Positions 42,311-42,373 of a stretch of 42,373 bases of DNA are shown here, one piece after another (the stretch's first letter is position 1; each line of letters opens with the position of its first letter). The DNA is from an uncultured Clostridia bacterium. Lineage in GTDB: Bacteria > Bacillota > Clostridia > Christensenellales > CAMQZB01. The stretch spans positions 1 through 42,373 of the forward strand of contig CAMQZB010000014.1 in assembly GCA_947039455.1 (NCBI GenBank), in the 5' to 3' direction. A model generated the notes under the pieces. The model saw only the letters and a program-made list of their open reading frames with translations. It was not told the DNA's origin and searched no databases. The translations under genes were made by a program, and so were the position numbers.

Positions 42311-42373
42311 TGTTTGGGTTGGTTCGTTAGTTATATGAGGCTTTGCCTCAAACTCCATAAGGGCTATGCGCCC
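42311..42373 (+). repeat. Two-hairpin repeat cut off by the window end
   Basis: The leader TTTGGGTTGGTTCGTTAGTT leads into ATGAGGC-TTT-GCCTCA and then ACTCCATAAGGGCTATGCGCC, where the window stops. It matches the reverse complement of the start of the window with one or two changes. Confidence 0.8.

Overview
The window is low-GC chromosomal DNA that looks like a spore-forming member of the Clostridia (Bacillota). Three kinds of evidence point there. First, there are sporulation-associated genes (yqfC, yqfD, a gerW/ytfJ homologue and a dacF-type carboxypeptidase). Second, the SRP RNA is the long Gram-positive type with an Alu domain. Third, several gene blocks keep Firmicutes order: yqfC-yqfD-pgpH-ybeY-era-yqzL-recO, and a split scpA-scpB / DUF2953-gerW-dacF neighbourhood. 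Genus cannot be read from the sequence. Almost every gene is core housekeeping. I see no phage, plasmid, IS transposase, CRISPR array, secondary-metabolite cluster or defence system.

Layout. 106-4797 (minus): ileS, an rRNA-type methyltransferase and an RluA-family pseudouridine synthase form a tight operon. 5071-5339 (plus): SRP RNA with a clear promoter and terminator. 5340-6232: a repeat-rich spacer. 6233-8604 (plus): pepT and a putative RNA methyltransferase. 8872-12194 (minus): prfB (with its programmed +1 frameshift), tsaD, a PHP phosphatase and an Smr-like gene. 12366-15044: secA. 15206-19306 (minus): metK, recD2 and comFC. 19515-21835: an M42 aminopeptidase and a cation/proton antiporter, divergent. 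22390-23602 (minus): tRNA-Arg(CCG) and mnmA, bracketed by an inverted pair of repeats. 24016-27376 (minus): lysA, an M50 protease, scpA and scpB. 27483-29270 (plus): DUF2953-like, gerW and dacF. 29450-32077 (minus): ppdK. 32201-37456 (minus): yqfC, yqfD, pgpH, ybeY, era, yqzL and recO. 37763-39269 (minus): a two-gene glucose-family PTS permease. 39711-42122 (minus): recX, acpS, a membrane-anchored unknown and a HAD phosphatase.

Working together: many genes serve translation and RNA maturation (ileS, prfB, tsaD, mnmA, tRNA-Arg, ybeY, era, two putative RNA methyltransferases, one pseudouridine synthase). Others serve protein export (SRP RNA, secA), chromosome segregation and repair (scpAB, recO, recD2, recX), and sporulation or envelope (yqfCD, gerW, dacF).

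The most distinctive content lies between genes. A dispersed family of G/C-rich, two-hairpin repeats with a T/G-rich leader recurs in intergenic spacers. It sits in a direct pair upstream of pepT, as an inverted pair around mnmA/tRNA-Arg, amplified in tandem at the very start, and cut off at the very end of the window. The window therefore begins and ends inside the same repeat family, as an assembly contig would if it broke at repeats. I found no clear new enzymatic system. The repeat family is the best candidate for something undescribed.
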